This document shows, piece after piece, positions 22,015 to 33,239 of a stretch of DNA of 64,000 nt. The notes beneath the pieces are model-generated. The model was not told the origin of the DNA. It saw nothing but the letters and a program-made list of their open reading frames with translations, and made no database searches. Positions within the stretch are counted from its first letter, which is position 1. Each line of letters opens with the position of its first letter. The position numbers and the translations under genes were made by a program. This DNA comes from Haplomitrium mnioides (taxonomy: Eukaryota; Marchantiophyta; Haplomitriopsida; Calobryales), in the NCBI GenBank assembly GCA_049999725.1, contig JBNGIS010010495.1:92869-156868 (forward strand), given 5' to 3'.

Positions 22015-24710
22015 AATGGAAAACTGAGGGCTATTCCATATTAATAGGTTTGATGAAGAGTTTGTGGAGCTTCTAGTGCAGAGAACGCTCACAAACAAGT
22101 ATGCACACTCTTTTTTCATTGTGGTTGTTGACCCAAAGTGCAAGTTAAGAGATAAATCAAAGTTCAACATCAGCAAACTTTGACAAGTACATATACAAGA
22201 TTGTAGGAGGCAACCATAGTGTTGTTACAAGGCATCTCTTAATTACAAAATAGAGAGCAAAAAGTCCCATAATTTTGCTTTGCAATTGATACGTGTACTT
22301 GGAGCTTACACCAATAGAAGTTTGAATCTTTGCAACTCATGACAATTCTAACCAATGCTATAGGTTGGAAATGGCTTCAATTCAAAAGGTCAATCATTGG
22401 CATCAGAGGTATATGGAGAGTGAATGGTGTCATCTCAGAAATTGAAAACAGAATTGGTGTTAGAGACTTTAGAGATCAAGCCAAAGTCAACTCTTGAAAA
22501 GACTGTGACATCTTAAGACAATTGGTTCCAATTCGTGTTTCGAAGTGGAGAGGTCAAGGAGTTTCAATAGAGCATATTTTCAATGTGGTAAGAAAATTGG
22601 GTGAAAGGTTAGAAGCCAAAGGCCAAAGGATCTATGAGAATGGAGAACATAAAGTGGACACCATGGAGGTCCTCTAAGGGTCTTCTTGATGAAATACAAT
22701 TATCAAATTTGAAATAGATGGAAGTCGGAGAGCTTTCAATTGACGAAATGTCTTGCAAACTTGTGAAACAAAAAAATTTGGCAGTGATCGTTAAATCTTT
22801 CTACTTCAAGGTATACTACAGCTCTTGAGAGGAAGCAAAGTTGGAGTATCCCATCCACACAGAGGAATCGAAGATGTTCTCTTTCTATTTGAGCTTTGAG
22901 AAATTGTTGATAAGTGATTTTTCCTCTTCCTCAATTGTGTTTGAAAAGATTTATTGAACATTTTAAAAGTCTTGTCTAGCCTCTTGCGTTTGAACTTGAG
23001 AGTCCATGTATGCATGGACTTGAGAGTCCTTACGTGTCGACTCTAATATCCAAGCATGCTCAAACTCTCAATTCCATGCGAGCATGAACTTGAGAGTCCA
23101 AGTAGGCAGACTCTCAAATCCAAACGCGCATGTACTCTCAAGTCCGAGTAAGCACAAACTTTCAAGTATGAGTTCTTACAGATTTGAGACTCCGTACACA
23201 CGTGTACTCTTAAGGCTATATGCGCATGGACTCCGAAGTCCAAGCCCATTTGGACTCCAAAGTCCCTAGGCGCATTGACTTTGGAGTGCATGGACTTTGG
23301 AGTCCTTGTGCGTAGTTGCTCAAGAGTCCATGCAAGCATGGACCGCTCTTTGTTTTTGAAGTCAAGTTACTTATTTTGTTTTCAACTCTCATTTTTTTCC
23401 TTGTTGTTTACATGACAACAAAACATTTAAATTGCAGTTTGCCAATCAATTGATGGTTGTTGCATAAGAGTGAAAGGGATCTAGGGTTGAGGAAACCCAT
23501 GAAGATCAAGACTAGACCCCTCCTCTTGCATCATGCCCTCTGACTTTTCCGCTCCAATGTGAGAAAGCCAAAGAGTGGAAGGCAAAGCAGCAAAATGATG
23601 GTGTTGTCCTTCCAATTGAAGGAGGGCTTGAAGAGTAAGATGAGGACCTAATGTCTTATGTTGATGGACTCAACGTACCATTTTATCAAGTCCACGGGGA
23701 GTCCAACGCTTGATAGTTGAAGGGCTTGGTGAGACCTAGATGTTTCACTTTAGCAATTGTTGATATTCTTTACGAGTATAACCTTAAGAAATGCAAGCAT
23801 GATGATTCTGAACCCTTCACAAAGGATGAAATTCTTGACATGGTTTCTACTTTTGCGCTCATTACAACTTCTGATTTTTGGTCTTTTGTTATAATTCATT
23901 CTTCTCAACAATTTTACATCATGTAGTATGTTCTTTGGAGGTTTGCTATGCCATCAACTACACCATCTAGTAAGTTCTATTTTGATTTTTTAATATTTTA
24001 GTTTATCTTGTTTGTTTATTTTTTCTTTTCTTTCCAACGTCGATTTGTTCTTTTTTATAACAACAAGGACAAAAAACAATCAACACTCGAGAAGTCCTAG
24101 AATCGCTCACGGCTATGAGTACTAGACTATAGGTTATTGGACAAAGAAGGGCGAGTAGAGCTTAAATCTCTTCAACTTGCAATCTGACGATGTAAGCGGT
24201 TGTTTTCAACAAATGTTGCAGAGTGTTTTCAACTGCCTAATTGTTTGGACCAAACTTAAACATTGAAGAGATGATGCTACTGTAAATGTGTGCCAAAAAC
24301 CTCAAGCTTTGTACATATTTTTCATTGACCATTTGTCAAGAGAGCAAGATTGGATCTTAAATCTTTGTTTTGGGTGTGGCATATGCCTTGTTTGTGTTTT
24401 GAAGTTGATGCAAAATTGCATCGCTATAGAATATGATAGACGTCAACATATCTAAACTCACTAGCGAGTTTTGACGATGACTTCTTTGCCATCTAGTATT
24501 AAAGAGTCACAAATTGTATATGTATATAAAAAGGAGCATGTTCCCGTTAGGACTGCTGGTGCATCTAGTGATTTTGTTGCGATTTCCAAGACTAGAAAGT
24601 CTCGACAGAATTCTCTTGCAGTTGTAGATGTTGAAGCTTCTTAGACCATCGATCTAGATGAGACCATTTCTCTTGAAGATGATAAGATTGAAGTTGTAGT
24701 TGGTGACTAA
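22015..24710 (+). pseudogene. ParB/sulfiredoxin-like transposon gene, T1 copy
   Basis: Blocks in order: RFDEEFVELLVQRTL and FFIVVVDP (22045-22140); then KIVGGNHSVVTRHLL (about 22195-22240), resembling the GGxHR...L motif of ParB/sulfiredoxin-fold nucleases. Next are TPIEV.IFATHDNSNQ (about 22305-22355), WRGQGVSIEHIFNVVRKL and ELSIDEM..LAVIVKSF (to 22800), and SKMFSFYLSFEKLL. An intron (22910 to about 23410; donor GT mutated to AT) carries a palindrome array. After it come KAKQQNDGVVLPIEGG, MSYVDGLNVPFYQ, LYEYNLKKCKHDDSE (23769 on), FFIDHLSREQDWIL, KTRKSRQNSL and TIDLDETISLEDD, ending at TAA 24708-24710. About eight stops or frameshifts interrupt it. The ParB-like reading is an inference; the gene family itself is supported by T2. 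Confidence 0.6.
22985..23345. repeat. Palindrome array in the T1 ParB-like gene intron
   Basis: At least ten copies of an imperfect palindrome. The clearest are 23001-23020 (AGTCCATGTATGCATGGACT) and 23325-23344 (AGTCCATGCAAGCATGGACC). Degraded copies (for example TCCATGCGAGCATGAACT near 23072) are spaced about 25-40 bp, alternating with CTCTCAAGTCC half-units. Same intron, same motif as in T2. Confidence 0.85.
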
Positions 24711-24726
24711 TTTACTTTTTGTAAAT

Positions 24727-24732
24727 AATAAA
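24727..24732 (+). terminator. Poly(A) signal of the T1 ParB-like gene
   Basis: AATAAA 17 bp after the stop codon. T2 has the same hexamer at the same place (TTTATT on the plus strand, 6104-6109), with conserved flanks. Confidence 0.55.
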
Positions 24733-25603
24733 GTATTTTCTTAAAAAATAATTTTGTGATTGATCCATATTCTTGTTGCATTCCAAATAATATTTATTAA
24801 GTATTTTCTAGACAATCAGTTTTCTTTTGCAAAATGACTTTTGAATAAAACCTATTGGTTTTTGTAAAAATTAGCAACAAATTCTATGCTCACATGGAAG
24901 TTCTCTTTCAACTGATTTGGATTTCTGCACAAGTTTTCTTTTATAATGAGTTTTTGGTTTTTTTTTAGTTGCTCATTAAATTTATTACAGTCTTCGACAA
25001 CGACATCATTCTATATCTGAGTTTTATTGTAATTTTATTTGGGATGTTAAATTTTTCATGTTACTAATGATTCATTGCTTGCTTGGCTTAGAGTATCGAA
25101 TTGATTTTTAATAAAGTTATTATCTTTTATGATGTGCAAGCTTGAAGCCTATGCAAGCATAGGTCTTCTTTTCTATTTTTATTTGTTCTAGAGGTAAATA
25201 CTAGTTCAAAGCAGTTCTTACTAGATTAGAGATTTATATGTGAGCAATTGCTGGAACATCATATTTTTTTAAATTTTTTTTTGTAAATGTTTTTTGATTT
25301 GTATCTTAAAGATTTTTCTTTAAATTTTAGGAAAACACGAAAAAATAACTATATAACTTCACCATATTTTTTAATATTCTATTTTATTTGTTGATCTTAC
25401 CATAATATAATATTTTTTTTTAACCAAATATTGAAATTTCAAGTTTTTCCAAAATAGAATAGTTATATAAATAAACCAATTTTAAGGTTAAAAATTATTT
25501 CTTTTAATGAAAAATTTTGTAACTATCAAAAATGTTGTTTTTGAAGCAAAAATTTGAAAAAAGGTTTGCAAGGCAAAGAAAACAAGAATTTAGTAGTGGT
25601 TAA
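24733..25603. other. T1 right non-coding region
   Basis: A/T-rich, no gene seen. It contains one clear palindrome, CCTATGCAAGCATAGG at 25148-25163, and a weaker one near 24888. It corresponds to the T2 segment 5237-6103. Confidence 0.5.
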
Positions 25604-25625
25604 TGGTTCAAAGTAGCAGTTGTTC
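25604..25625. repeat. T1 right terminal inverted repeat
   Basis: Reverse complement reads GAACAACT then GCTACTTTGAACCA, matching the left end perfectly over 14 bp and the T2 end over most of 34 bp (25592-25625). CCTC follows at 25626-25629. Confidence 0.75.
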
Positions 25626-26071
25626 CCTCCTTCTTGCATTGGACATAGAGTGAATTTGGGTGCTTATGATTATGCTTTCATGTTTAGGAACAAGTCGGAG
25701 AGATATGACCTAGCTAGCCATAATTCCAACATATCATGATGGTCATTTGGGGCAACCTATTTGCCGCCAAGCCACTAGATTGTCTCGCTCCTATTTCTGG
25801 AGGTCTCTCAAGCATTGTACAAGGTTTGCCACTGATTTGGTACATGGGTTTTGGGGCCTCCTCTTATACATACTCATCTTCTTCATGAAAGTATTCAAGG
25901 ACCTCTTCCTTTATGTGGTGAATGGTGTTGGCTTTTGCAGGGCACTCTTGAGAAGAGTGGTCGTGTTTGTTGCACCAAAAGCACCACACTCTCACTTGTC
26001 TCGTTGGTTGTGGCGTGCCCTCTGGTTTGATCTCTGAAAGAAGTATATTCATGGCCTCCACCAAGGTACTC
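25626..26071 (-). pseudogene. E gag, zinc-knuckle part
   Basis: Begins at the gag block VEAMNILLSEIK, then CFWCNKHDHSSQEC (a complete CX2CX4HX4C), then the acidic spacer, a second degraded knuckle and the start of a third (QCKKEG). The region matches element B gag at 33290-33730. On its left it is cut by T1. On its right it abuts the truncated LTR of element B at 26072, so the middle of the E gag is deleted. Confidence 0.75.
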
Positions 26072-28929
26072 CTGTGGTAATATGCAATATAATTCAGGGG
26101 TCTCAAATCTGGACCCAGCCACTTTGTATACAAATCAAGAGCAAAATACCATACCTCAAGTATCACGGAATAATGCCAAGGGACCTGACTCCCCTTTTGC
26201 AGGGTAGTTTTCAGGTCCGAACAAATGGAATACCTGTCTGCTCCTAGTCTTAAGTGTTTCTTATACAATAGAACAGAATTCAAATCTAACTAACACATTC
26301 ATATACAATTACAAACATCTATGAGTTGCACTCCACCAGACTTGTATGCCTTACCGAACCACAGGGATTGACCTCCCTAGCAGACTCCTCCCTTCCTCAA
26401 CTCACAACCTCAAACTCCTTTCCATCTCTCACGCACACACCTATCTTCCAGATAGTTTTTTAACTTCCCTCGCGAGAAGCCTTGGATTTACTTCCTCAGG
26501 CTCAAAAGAGGATTTCTTCAACTTCTACCTCTGGAAGACCGTCCTCTTGACTGCTGGCAACTCACTCCACCTCCAAACCTTGAACAGATCTTCTCTACAA
26601 TGTGCAAGCACTAATGCAGCCCCTCCTTTCTCAGCTCCACTTGAAAGATTGGACCAGAGCGCACTCCGAGCACTTCTAGGTTTGATGCTCCTGCATAGAT
26701 GATGCAAAGATGACTCCAAGATCTCACTTGGCAGCCCCTCACGAATTCTCAACAAATGAGATCCCCTTCAATTTCTCGTATCGATTCACCTCAGCTACTG
26801 GTCCACCCGCAGAGATGAGTCCATCTGGATCGCTCAAGCCTCTAGAGCTCCCCACCCAACGGTTCTCGGCGCCCCTTCTGTCCACCTCCACCCCTGCTAG
26901 CCCCCCGCATGAGTACACTCGCCTCACGTAAATTTTCACTAGAATCCCTTGTGCCTTACTTTGTTGCGTCTCCTTGTCCCGAGATCAGTTGCGCCTCTCT
27001 AGCTTGCATGCACACCAACCCGATCAATGTTGTAGCTTGTCAATCTATACCCCTCACACTTCCGCCCCTATGTAGCTGCCCTATTTGAAAAGATTGTTAT
27101 TTTCGTTGGCCTTGAGCTCCGAACGTGGCGACACCTGTCACGCCTATTTGTAGAATGATCCAAATACAATGGTAAGTTCGGAGGTCTACGGGGTCTGGTC
27201 TGAAGAATCTCGTGGACTGGGCTTCTAAAGATTCCCGCGAATCCGAGTCTGAAGAACCCCATGGAGCCAAGTCCAAAGAATCCCGCAGAACCGAGTCCAA
27301 AGAATCATCTGGATCTAAGTTTGTTGTTGACTTTTCCTTCGTGGCCACCGTCTGACACCATCTTCAACTGGGAGGCTTGACTGCCGCATTGACCCTAATC
27401 CGCAATTGACCACGGACCCAAGTCCAAAGAATCCAACGGATGGGAGAGTCCGAAGGATCTCTCGGACCCTGAGTTCCGAGGTTGACTTCTTCCGTGACTG
27501 CCGTCCAATGCCGTTTTCTACGGGGAAGGTGGATCGCCGCGCTCACCTGAGGTTCCAAAATTGACCGCGGGAGATTCTGGAATATTCCTCGGACATGGAG
27601 TCCAAAGGAATCCACGAAACCTCTGGGCCCGCAGTTGACTTGGTTCGGCAAAGAGCCGCCCGATGCCGTTTTCCACAAGGAAGTTGGACTACCACCTTTG
27701 ACCAGAAGTTCCAAAGTTGACTGAAGTTCGAAGAATCCTACAGCCTCCTGCGGAGTGCCACGTGTCCTAGGTAGTGTCGTCTGACACCGCTTATAATGAG
27801 GAAGCTGGACCGCCGCGCTGACTTGGGGTTCCGAAGTTGACTGCGAGAGATTCCAGAATATTCCTCAGACAATAAGTCTGAGGGAACCCACAAAACCTCT
27901 AGGCCCGCAGCTGATCTGGTTCCGCAGAGCACTGTCCCATGTCATTTTCAACGAGAAAGTTGGACTACCACCTTTGACTAGCAGTTCCGAAGTTGACCGG
28001 AGTCTGAAGAATCCTACGGGCCCTTCTGGAGTGCCAAGGGTCCTTGATAGCACCATCCAACGCCATTTTCAATGGGGAAGCTTGACGGCCTCGTTGACCT
28101 TAGGTTCTGAAGAAGATCTCGTATGCCTCCACGCCTGCCACGTCTCCGCTGAATCTCCCAAATACTTCTGAGGATGCCACGTTTCCACAAAGGCCTTCGG
28201 ACACTCCCATGCCTAGCACGTCTCCGCTGAATCTCTTAGACACCTCTGAGGATGCCACGTTTCCGCGAAGGCCCTCGGACACTCCCGCGTCTGCCACGTC
28301 TCTGCAAAAACCCTTGAAACCGCGAAGTCCAAAGTGAGTTTGGACCTCAGTACATCCCGTTAACGCTTGAGGACGTGAGGCGTCCCTCGATCCTTGTCGT
28401 CATTGCTGCTTACGAAGGTCCTTGCCCCCTCCTTTCTCTTCCCAATTCTTGCTCCTAGAGTGTGGCCATCAACAGGTGTATGTTGTAGCACTTCCCTTGC
28501 CCGCAACCCCCTCCACTGTTGTCGCTCATCGATCTCCTCCCCGCGTCTCTGATCCTCCCCCTTTGGGCCCTGATCCTTCTTCACTTCCGAGGTCGTCCTT
28601 CCTTCCCCCTCTCTGCTGATTGCCACTAGTGAGTGCTCTGCTCCTCCCTGCAAGGGCCTTGATTCGTACATCCCGATGATACTTGCAAGCTCTCTTCTAC
28701 TTCCATAAAATTTTAGTAGTGCCCCCTACTTGGTGGTTGGCACCGCTCCCTTTTCCAATTCCAAAGCGATCTTGTTCCAGTCCTCGGATCCAAGCGATCC
28801 TCTCTTACTCATTGATTGGAGTTAATCCGTTGCTTCCGAGGTACTTTAACACTTATGAGAGAGGAATTGTCCCAAGGCCACCTTTGATTCCATGAATTCT
28901 TCCCTAGTACCTCATGTCACTAGCTGATA
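26072..28929 (-). mobile_element. B 3' LTR, truncated
   Basis: Colinear with the 5' LTR (about 34995-37755). Its start, next to the polypurine tract, reads TATCAGCTAGTGACATGAGG on the minus strand, with TG mutated to TA. It contains a 'ccgaagaatcc' array (27170-27480) and about 2.5 copies of a 78-bp unit with GCCACGT motifs (28130-28310). About 225 bp of the LTR 3' end are missing at 26072. Confidence 0.8.
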
Positions 28930-28945
28930 TAACTCCCCCTTTAAG
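28930..28945 (-). other. B polypurine tract
   Basis: Minus strand CTTAAAGGGGGAGTTA, immediately before the 3' LTR. It primes plus-strand DNA synthesis. Element G has AAAAGGGGAGTTA in the same place. Confidence 0.75.
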
Positions 28946-29049
28946 TGTGAAGCGACCTCGCAAATACCATTCTCTGTTCCTCACTCTACTAGTGGCCTCA
29001 TTCATAGTGGCCGATGCTTGGCTAAATACAAGGTTGATGTAGTGAAATT

Positions 29050-30075
29050 TCCCAAACACTCCCACACACTCAACATACTCACATACACAACATACTTACA
29101 CACACTCTCACACCTACTAACCTGGGATCTTTGATCGGATCAACCCCGGTCCTCCTCCATCTAGTTTACATACCTTTTGAGGCAGTCAAAATGCACTTGA
29201 TTGGCGAACTTCTACCCTCCAACGTTTTCCAATTTTGCTGACCCATTTCGATGCAATTTCTTCAAGATAAAGAGACCCATCCACCTGGTGTGTAACTTCT
29301 CTAGGAAGTGTACAAATTGGCTGTCATACAACAGCACCAAGTTCCCTTCCTTAGGCTTGCTCCTTTGCTTCCTCCAAGCTCTCTACGTGATATAATCTTT
29401 CCCTTCTGCTCCAATCTTCTATCATCCTCTCCTCCTCCAACATCTGGTGGGCACCTGATACTCCACCAGCACTAGAGCGTGTTGTCCAAAGATCAAGAAA
29501 TAGGAGTAGTGGCCAGTTGTGGTCTTATAAGCCAGGCTATAGGCATGGGTTGTTGTCAGCAGCTTGAGGTCCTAGTCAGCCTTGTTTGTGGCCACTGCTT
29601 TACCAAAGATCTTACCCATGATCCCGTTTTCCCTTTCTGCAAGCCCGTTAGCATTCGGATGATAAGCTGTAGTGCGGTGGTGCTTGACAAGGTATCTTGA
29701 AGTCAAGTCCTTGATTACCTGGTTGATGAAATACGTACCCTGATCACTCACTAGCTCCAGCGGAGGCCCAAACTTGCAAAACATCTACTCATACAAGAAG
29801 GCAGCCACCGTCTTGGCATCATCCTTCTGAGTGGCTCTGGCTTCCAGCCATTTTGTGGCATAATCCGTAGCCAATAGAATGTACCTAATGCCCCTACGGG
29901 TGGTCGGAGCAATCAGACCGATGAAATCAATTCCCCACTTTTCAAAGGGTGCCAGGGGAATAATGTGGACCAAGGGGTGATGTTGGTTGGTTGCTGGCCT
30001 CTCCATTCTCAAGCATGCATTGCACCTCTTCACCCAGAAGTGCACATCCTTATGCAGTGTGGGCCACTAGTACCC
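29050..30075 (-). pseudogene. B integrase
   Basis: Shows HFWVKRCNACLR (HHCC end), FEKWGIDFIG, LATDYATKWLEARAT, ELVSDQGTYF and YHPNANGLAEREN. The D, D and E of the catalytic core are all present. The second histidine context is GGYF where G has GGHF, so one zinc ligand is lost. A C-terminal part resembling the GPY/F region is readable to about 29200. The part to 29050 is C/A-rich untranslated sequence before the polypurine tract. A frameshift or stop at about 29785 splits the core. Confidence 0.8.
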
Positions 30076-31007
30076 TGCATCCAAAATCTTCCTTATTGTG
30101 GCATCTATTGCAAAATAGCCCCCCACCTCCTCTCCGTGCAAGGCCTGCATCACCATCGTGGATTGATCTTGCTCCAAGCATCGTCTGATTATTCCATTGT
30201 AGCCCCTCTTATGCAACACTCCCTTGATTAGCATGTATGGCTTCATCTTTCGGAGGAACACAATAGCTTCCTCTCTATTGCTGCCTTTCGGAATTTTAGT
30301 TATAAGGAGGAATTCTGTTATGGCAATATAATTTGTGGCCCTTCTAGCTTTCACTTGGAACAGGTCCTCATCCAAGAACGCATCGTTCACCTCCTTCTGA
30401 TTAATCGGCCCAGCAACCTGAGAGAAGAAATCAGCATTGCTGTACTTCCTCCCTGGTTTGATCCGCACTTCAAAGTAAAACTCTTGCAGGAGAAGCACCC
30501 ATCTCGCAATCCGACCTGTCACATCCGGTTTATTTACCAGGTACTTGTAAGCATTGTGATTAGTGTGAAAGATCACCTTGAAATGCAACAAGTAATGCCT
30601 AAATTTTTCAAGGCATAAATGATTCCTAAGGCTTCCCGATCAGTACCAGAGTAGTTCTTCTCCATTGGGGCCAATAGTCTGCTGGCAAAATAAATCGGAT
30701 GATCCCTGCCCTTCTCATCCATCTAGCTTAGTACCGCCTTGATGTAGAAGCCAGACACATCAATTATTATGAGAAATTCTTTCCCCCAACTGGGAGGCAC
30801 TAGTATAGGAGCACTTGCCAGTCGTCTCTTCAGCTCCATTAAGCTCGCGAGCCTTTCGGGGGTGGCTTCAAATGTGATGTCCCCCTTGGTCATTTGGGTG
30901 AGGGGTAGAGCCACCAAGGCAAACTGGTCGATAAATCTTCTATAGTACCCCACGCACCCCAAGAAGCCTTGCACCTCCTTCAAGTTGGTGGGCAATGAGA
31001 AATTCAT
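30060..31007 (-). pseudogene. B RNase H and connection to integrase
   Basis: The reading starts NFSLPTNLKEVQGFLGCVGYY (reverse transcriptase thumb), then IIIDVSGFYIKAVLS, and in the next block LHFKVIFHTNHNAYKYLVNK, ARWVLLLQEFYFEV and NADFFSQ. The long frame at 30591-30067 continues into HGEEVGGYFAIDATIRKILD of the integrase zinc domain. A stop before the YWWP-like block and one inside RNase H disable it. Confidence 0.75.
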
Positions 31008-31025
31008 CCAGATACCAATCTTCTT

Positions 31026-32010
31026 CTAGTCTACTTCGATGTCCTGACTGGAAATCCTATGTCTGAGGAGTATCCCCTCCTTTACCCCGAAGAAACACTT
31101 GCTTGGGTGTAATCTCAGCCCCGTCTCTTTGCATCGTTGGAGGGTGAGCCTCACATCCCGCTCGTGATCACACAGCTTCCCATACACCACGAAACCATCG
31201 ATGAAGATCTCTAAGAATTTCCTGAGGTAATCATAGAAGATGTTCATCATCATCATTTGAAAAGTTCCTAGTGCATTGCATATTCCAAAAGGCATCCTTT
31301 GGAAGGCAAACACCCCCCATTCTGTGGTGAATGCCGTCTTCAGTTGATCCTCCTCTTGGATCCAAATCTGGTTGTACCCAGAATATCCATCTAAGAAGCT
31401 ATAGACCTCTTGTCCTACCACCAAATCCAGCACCCCGTTCGTGAAGGGCAATGGGTAGTGGTCCTTCTTTGTGGCCTCATTGAGGTTTCGAAAATCCTAG
31501 CACACTTGGATTTTCCATTCACCATCCTACCCAACTTTCTTAGGCACCACCACCAACGGGGACACCCATTTGCTGTTTAATACCAGGTAGATGAAATCTG
31601 CCTTCAGCAACTTATCGATCTCCTCCTTCACTAGCAAGGAAAATCAAAGGTTCATCATGTATTGGCGTTGTCTTATAGAGATTGCTGTGGGCTCTATGTC
31701 AATCTTGTGTTCACCCAATTCCCTTGGGACTCCCTTCAAATCCATGTGACTCCAAGCAAATGCATCACTGAAGTTTATTAGGAGATGAGTGATGGCTTGC
31801 TCCAATTCTTTGGGCAATTCAGAGCCTATGTGGAATGCCCGTCCCTCTTGGACAACCAATTGCTTGTGTTGGGATTCCCCCACCACCCTCATCTTATTTC
31901 TCCAATGCACACCTTCCTCATGCATCAGGGTCGCCAATCGCAACCCCCCTTCCAACCGAGGAGACTCTTCAAACTTCTCTATATCCGCCCCGTGCATCCG
32001 ATGAGACACT
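31026..32010 (-). pseudogene. B reverse transcriptase
   Basis: From 32009: linker with ELGEHKIDIEPTAISIRQRQ, then (after a stop) the VDKLL region, LPFTNGVLDLV, FLDGYSGYNQIWIQEEDQL, MPFGICNALGTFQ and IFIDGFVVYGK. The catalytic pair is DG instead of DD. The frame is broken near 31450-31640 and 31009-31026. Confidence 0.8.
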
Positions 32011-32329
32011 TCAGACCCGTCCTTCCTTCCAACCTTAGTGTCCTCATCCCTTGCCCAAATCTTCAGTGGATTTCCTCAGATTGTGCTCTGTTTCTATGTA
32101 CTCTGCTATCTCAATTTGATTGATAGTCACCACCTCTTCTTCAGAAAAATCCTCCTTTGTGGCCTCACTTACCATCTGAACCCAATAGTGGTATTACGAT
32201 TCTTCCTCCTCTTTGGACCACTCACTGTCGTACTCCTCTTCCACGTGCGTTCCCCCCAAGTGAGGAATCGGTCCATAGTGTACCAGTGTTTTCTTTGGAC
32301 CAAACACCAATGTCAAATTTCCCCAATTA

Positions 32330-32940
32330 TGCAGGACTCAGGCCCCATATAGCCAGGGTCTTCCAATTAGTACCGGATATGGAGATGTTTTGGTAGGCCG
32401 CATGACTAGGTAATTCAGCTTGAATTCTTTTCCTCCGATGAAGGTGGGCACTCGGAGGAGGGAGCCTAATGGTTTCACCCGGGACCCATCCGCCAGCCTC
32501 ATGATTCTGGATGTGGGTTGGAATTCTGTGAATCCTAGCTTGTAGGCGGTCTCCTCCACCATAATGTTTACCCCTACCCCTCCGTCTACGGGCATCAACA
32601 ACAGTGTGCCACTTGCAATCTAAATATCAGTCTCCGGGGTCTTCTTGTCCTCACATATCAGTTGCAGATCTGTTGGAGCTCCCACTTGGGGCAGCCTTCT
32701 CCTCCTCTTAGCTCCCATTAACAATTCTTGGAGATGCCTTCTATACAGCGGGCTATTCTTGATTAATTGGCCCACTGTGGCCGTGAAAAGGCAATCTCTC
32801 ACATCTTCTTGGGTGCTGTAGAGAATGGGTTTTACTCCACCTTCTAGGGCTGTGACCTTCGTCCTTGCTTCCTTGAGCTCCTGTTGCTGCTTGCGGACCT
32901 CCTTCAAGGTCTCCATCGTTGCTTGCTCCTCCTCCAATGC
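32330..32940 (-). pseudogene. B protease and upstream linker
   Basis: MPVDGGVGVNIMVEETAYKLG has the protease aspartate intact (DGG), followed by LNYLVMRPTKTSPYPVLIGR. Upstream (32937-32620) is a conserved linker with TVGQLIKNSPLYRRHLQELL that also occurs in G (49186 on). A stop separates linker and protease in both elements at the same place (after ETDI or EIDI), which is worth noting. Confidence 0.8.
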
Positions 32941-33239
32941 TTCCAGAGCCTCCAGCTGCTTCCTTACGTGGTCCTATTGCTTGGGATAAAACCACTTTGG
33001 ATTATCCCATTGATAATCCGAGTCACTCCATGATTAGGGGGCTTCATCCGCCCCCTTCTTGGCCTTCCACTCGCTCTTTGTTTGGCTCTTATTCTTAGAT
33101 TTTGCTCCGCTTTGGTTACCACCCGGTAGTAGTCTTCAAGAGTTGGTGTCTCCCATCCGGGCAATTTTGCTTCCTCCTCCTTTTCCAAGGCGATGAGATT
33201 GACAACTGCGGGTGGAGGGGGGTTTGTGCCTAGGCGAAG

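Larger units (their letters stand above)
14236..25625. mobile_element. T1: large two-gene DNA transposon, apparently undescribed
   Basis: The ends at 14236-14257 and 25604-25625 are inverted repeats with a perfect 14-bp core (GCTACTTTGAACCA) and weaker similarity for 8 bp outside and 12-13 bp inside it. CCTC flanks the element at 14232-14235 and 25626-25629, a likely 4-bp target duplication. The host is the gag gene of gypsy element E, whose halves lie on either side, so the boundaries are supported independently. Inside are a DUF7869-like gene on the minus strand and a ParB-like gene on the plus strand, divergently arranged. There is also a later LTR insertion (20294-21975) and the 100-N gap. 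Non-coding parts are studded with palindromes. I do not recognise this gene pair as any classical superfamily (hAT, MULE, CACTA, PIF, Helitron). Confidence 0.75.

Noticed and set aside
25864-26283. Apparent 139-codon gene with a zinc knuckle
   Set aside because: A chance fusion of LTR sequence with E gag across a deletion junction.
28360-28671. Coding frames inside the B and G LTRs
   Set aside because: They differ between the two LTRs of the same element, contain tandem repeats and match no LTR-encoded protein I know.
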